Positions 62,801-64,000 of a DNA stretch of 64,000 bases are shown here, in pieces (the stretch's first letter is position 1; every line of letters starts with the position of its first letter). This DNA comes from Mesorhizobium sp. B2-3-4 (GTDB taxonomy: Bacteria > Pseudomonadota > Alphaproteobacteria > Rhizobiales > Rhizobiaceae): the NCBI RefSeq assembly GCF_006442315.1, contig NZ_VFVY01000007.1, forward strand, positions 124,001-188,000. Direction: 5' to 3'. Under the pieces are notes generated by a model, which was given only the letters and a program-made list of their open reading frames with translations, did no database searches and was not told the DNA's origin. A program made the position numbers and the translations under genes.

Positions 62801-62891
62801 CCTCAATGTCGGGCGCGGCGTCAAGTTGCGCGGTGAGGCGACCGATGCCGGCGAGGCCAAGGGTGGCATCTTCTACGAGAAGGAATATTGA
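56838..62891 (+). CDS. tamB: TamB, inner-membrane-anchored translocation protein
   Basis: 2017 residues, well above the E. coli TamB length (1259). A single N-terminal membrane anchor (about 7-32, LRIVLYTLLIVVAGAIGALI) is followed by a very long stretch of beta-rich repeats that should form a hydrophobic groove for lipids or beta-barrel clients. The C-terminal TamB domain (DUF490) has LPEDEVLAQLIFGRSMSNLS and GKYLNDRTYVTIQ and ends EKEY. An internal duplication of 622 residues explains the extra length. It begins two bases after the tamA stop. Confidence 0.94.
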   Translation: MKMVWRILRIVLYTLLIVVAGAIGALIVLTKTERGRDNLAGIVSRLASSDDRKVTVSGIDGIWSGNLSVDHVVLEDREGAWLVARKVAVDWSPTALLSKSFSADRIAAGRIELARLPVAGSQPPAQGGTTTLPVSIDIRQIDLPEIALGEQLAGSGIAELAAKGMLKADAAPLAVETTLDISRHDGKQGNVDAKIHFAPADNKLDLDLKASEPAGGIIANLLKLPDAPPVDIVVSGSGPLANWSGVGTFLVDHQIVTQLTGRHQLTDKGNHVEAKGDGDFARFLPENLKPLFAGRTSFDVAGTATTAGGISVDRASIESDAVHGTAKGIADPAGASDLSIELAAKGPPVVISVGSKAQPITLAIKNATARAFGDGKAPIVDIGASFVSIVAGGTRLDDLAAQIHSDGFDIQNRAGPVTVKLEAGGLKSDVATLAPLITGKVDVDLAGSVSKDAIAIDQGTLRSDALNASLTATVALADMSMQLKMNADAVATAFPQQIASVLGGRVKFSATASRDPQGSFAANSIELTSGSLSASGTASMQGTDIQADIKGKLGDVSVLSPTVGVPVAGGVDFALSATGAITAPDFTVSADSDSLTASGRTVKAIKLSASGKADITSPSANVSLTGAVNEQPLDIKAALVTSEGKRSINGFLVSLGDNKVSGDLTLDDKFMPLGTLTLAAPAIDQLAALAGQAVTGDINGTIQFAKDGDAPSIAIDARSTSVARGEVTAKAIAINALIANYLKAPAISGTIKADAVTSGSTEIGGIGVDLKRDGDWTDFTGGATIAGIPATAAGRVKIAGGTTSVEIGSGEATIRGIKAAIAEPSALTIANGTANIDKLALDIGGGRVALSGSAGETLDLTAQVSALPAALANAFSPGLDAAGTLDGIAEVSGAPAAPDIRFNAKLTGAETSQTRQAGLGQLAIDAAGSYTIAGGVALDHATLSGDKVSGQATGTINPNGTSDFAIDLTSSGPSLPLTVGSAESPVKIEVRSVSAKIAGESTRARLDLSAILPSVTTSPAKVDGLTLALHSDAFDLANRAGAVSGTMSVDKVGLDNPTIAPLIAGKVTAALNARLSADAVAIDSGSLKSDALSSQVAGQVSLRDGAIDLKLNADAPASALPAAARGMLGERARISAALKRDPNGSISVDGLKLVSGGLTAQGQASLADNKVAADISGALADISPLSKDARGAIAFALNAQGPAMAPDLSLTVNSDRLVVAEREITGLKLTASGKADAANPAANVQLTGNVAGQPLQGSAVLATADGRSAINGLLLSLGKNRISGDLALDDKFEPEGTISLDLPDIGPLAALALEKAEGDVRGTIAFSKNGGVPQVIVKAATGSIVRGDLQAKAVSVDALIANYLAAPVISGKVRADTITSGGTVISGIDVDLKRDGDWTGFSGGATVKGIPARAAGRVKVAGGTTTIELASGQATVQGIKAAIAQASTVSIANGTTSLDRLVLNLGGGTATVTGKVGQALDINAVLARVPMSLANSFSPGLDAAGSISGTVKVTGAPTNPNVAFKIDAAGVQTSQTRGAGVGAVSVSSSGTFAGNKLTFDANVSDGAGLGLKGGGSVTTAGTPALVLDFNGAVPFGLLADKLAAQGLSLTGTASVNVQVRGPATSPVIGGSVKTSGARLVDARSGLAVNDIAADVSIGNGVARINRLTGTLSTRGSLSASGTVGINPAQGFPADLSIKLTDGRYTDGRVVTANLGGDLTIKGPLVSAPAIAGTVNLAKTVITVPDKLPGSLSALDVKHKNAPGPVRAQDKALRPATTSGKGGGSGLALDVTVNAPNQIFIQGRGVDAELGGSLRLTGPASSPQAVGTFTLQRGRLSILGKRLTFTEGTVGFSGSLVPYLNLTATTTTTGATVTIVVSGEATNPKFTFSSVPALPEDEVLAQLIFGRSMSNLSPLQIAQLAEAAAQLAGVGGSTSLLENLRSAIGVDDLDVTTDDQGGTAVSAGKYLNDRTYVTIQKGDKPGSGKATIDLNVGRGVKLRGEATDAGEAKGGIFYEKEY
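57680..61640 (+). repeat. Intragenic duplication in tamB, 1866-bp period
   Basis: Segments such as LKRDGDWT (codons at 59140s and 61000s) and FSPGLDAAG (59460 and 61326) recur exactly 1866 bases apart, and the whole regions line up (for example GKADITSPSANVSLTG with GKADAANPAANVQLTG). Two complete copies and a partial third are visible. Boundaries approximate. Confidence 0.8.
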
Positions 62892-63141
62892 GGGCCTGGC
62901 CCTCGTGCTGACCGAAACTGGCGCTGTCCTAACCAGTGTAAATGTCTCAGTTTAATCGCCCGAAGAGATTGGCGAAATCTGGGCGCAATAGCAATTTTGC
63001 GCCAAGACTGTCGCTATCACGCGAACCGGTCCCCTCCCAAAGTTGCACATTCGCTAACATGTTCCCAATCCATGTCGTCTTTGACATCATGGCCTGGATG
63101 CGGAATGTTAATCGGCGGAAAGCCAACAATGGGAGTTAGTC

Positions 63142-64000
63142 ATGACAATTTACAAGAGTAATGGCGACAGCGTTCCGGATCACATCCTGGCGATGGCCGA
63201 AGAAGCCAAGTCGGGTAAGGTCGACCGCCGCGAATTTCTCGCGCTCGCCAGCGTTTTCGGCGCCTCGACGGCGATGGCCTACGGCCTGCTCGGTCTTGCC
63301 GCTCCGACCCCGGCCAAGGCCGAGGACGTGCAGGGCAAGAAGGGCGGCGTCCTGAAAGTGGCGATGTCGGTCAAGGATCCCAAGGATCCGCGCACCGCCG
63401 ACTGGTCGGAAATTTCCAACGCCGAACGCCAGGCGCTCGAGCCGCTGGTGAAATACACCCACCAGTACACTTTCGCGCCCTATCTGCTGGAAAGCTGGGA
63501 CATCAACGACGATGCCACCGAGTACACGCTGCATGTGCGGCCGGGCGTCGAATGGAACAATGGCGACAAGTTCACCGCCGACGACGTGATCTACAATTTC
63601 ACCCGCTGGGCCGACAAGGCGGCGGAAGGCAATTCGATGCCGGGCCGCCTCGGCAGCCTCGTCGACGAGGGTACCAAGAAGCTGCGCGAAGGCTCGGTGG
63701 TCAAGGTCGACGACATGACCGTCAAGCTGAAGCTCTCCAAGCCCGACATCGCCATCATCCCGAACCTGACCGATTATCCGGCGCTCGTCGTCCACAAGAC
63801 TTTCGACGAGAAGGGGGCCAACTTCAAGAACTGCCCGATCGGCACCGGTCCGTTCGAACTCGTCTCCTATGACGTCGGCCAGAAAGTCGTCTACAAGCGC
63901 CGCGAGACCGGCAAGTGGTGGCAGGGCGAAGCCTTCCTCGATGGCGTCGAGTTCATCGACTACGGTACCGATCCGGCAGCGACGGTTTCGGCGTTCGAAT
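63142..64000 (+). CDS. Tat-exported peptide/opine-type ABC substrate-binding protein (partial)
   Basis: The open frame runs off the window at base 64000 after 286 codons. The N-terminus has a twin-arginine motif DRREFLAL (residues 29-36), a hydrophobic stretch ([15 protein letters not shown]) and a cut near AKA, so folded export by Tat is expected. The mature part ([59 protein letters not shown]) is a family-5 (DppA/OppA) solute-binding protein. GGGAG lies eight bases before ATG 63142. Permease and ATPase genes should follow beyond the window. Substrate unknown. Confidence 0.9.
   Translation, partial: MTIYKSNGDSVPDHILAMAEEAKSGKVDRREFLALASVFGASTAMAYGLLGLAAPTPAKAEDVQGKKGGVLKVAMSVKDPKDPRTADWSEISNAERQALEPLVKYTHQYTFAPYLLESWDINDDATEYTLHVRPGVEWNNGDKFTADDVIYNFTRWADKAAEGNSMPGRLGSLVDEGTKKLREGSVVKVDDMTVKLKLSKPDIAIIPNLTDYPALVVHKTFDEKGANFKNCPIGTGPFELVSYDVGQKVVYKRRETGKWWQGEAFLDGVEFIDYGTDPAATVSAFE

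Noticed and set aside
1..64000. tRNA, rRNA, insertion sequences, prophage or integrase genes
   Set aside because: None could be recognised by reading; no transposase motif, no terminal inverted repeats flanking genes, and no tRNA-like cloverleaf was noticed.

Overview
The window is 64 kb of high-GC DNA. Codon use, gene content (CUT1, CUT2, sulfate and peptide ABC importers side by side), rhizobial intergenic palindromes and many GTGA/ATGA gene overlaps point to an alphaproteobacterium of the Rhizobiales, most likely Mesorhizobium or a close relative. No rRNA, tRNA, CRISPR array, transposase or phage gene was recognised, so this looks like a chromosomal, nutrient-scavenging region. All functional calls are from reading the sequence; no database search was run.

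Left part (1-14.5 kb): a CUT1 sugar importer operon (ATPase, two permeases, binding protein) runs on the + strand. It is followed on the - strand by a hipBA toxin-antitoxin pair with an array of palindromic operators. Next is a nine-gene - strand cluster (14.5 down to 6.2 kb): AraC regulator, SRPBCC/CoxG-like protein, FAD subunit, 2Fe-2S subunit, a molybdopterin large subunit split into two proteins, a CoxD-like MoxR ATPase, a CoxE-like VWA protein and an amidohydrolase. This is a molybdenum hydroxylase system of unknown substrate.

Middle part (14.6-31.7 kb): a fructose-type (CUT2) importer is surrounded by two near-duplicate FadR-type GntR regulators, a beta-hydroxyacid dehydrogenase and an NAD-dependent epimerase/dehydrogenase. 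Shared TTGT-N3-ACAA boxes suggest one sugar or sugar-acid regulon. After a ProC-like gene, an AHSA1-type protein, a DUF3175 protein and an MFS transporter comes a LacI regulator, a perfect 16-bp operator, a second CUT2 importer and gluconokinase, best read as a gluconate (or related aldonate) uptake operon.

Sulfur part (31.7-39.6 kb): an acyltransferase-like gene, an Rrf2/IscR-type regulator, a lone sulfate-binding protein, a DUF1778/GNAT toxin-antitoxin pair, and the complete sulfate importer sbp-cysT-cysW-cysA.

Envelope part (39.7-63 kb): a TIGR03032-like protein, a 1689-residue autotransporter with 229-residue tandem repeats, a VanX-like dipeptidase, penicillin-binding protein 1C, a PAN-domain alpha-2-macroglobulin with an intact thioester, and tamA-tamB. 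TamA/TamB could help assemble the autotransporter, and PbpC with the macroglobulin forms a known envelope-defence pair. The window ends inside a Tat-exported peptide-type binding protein.
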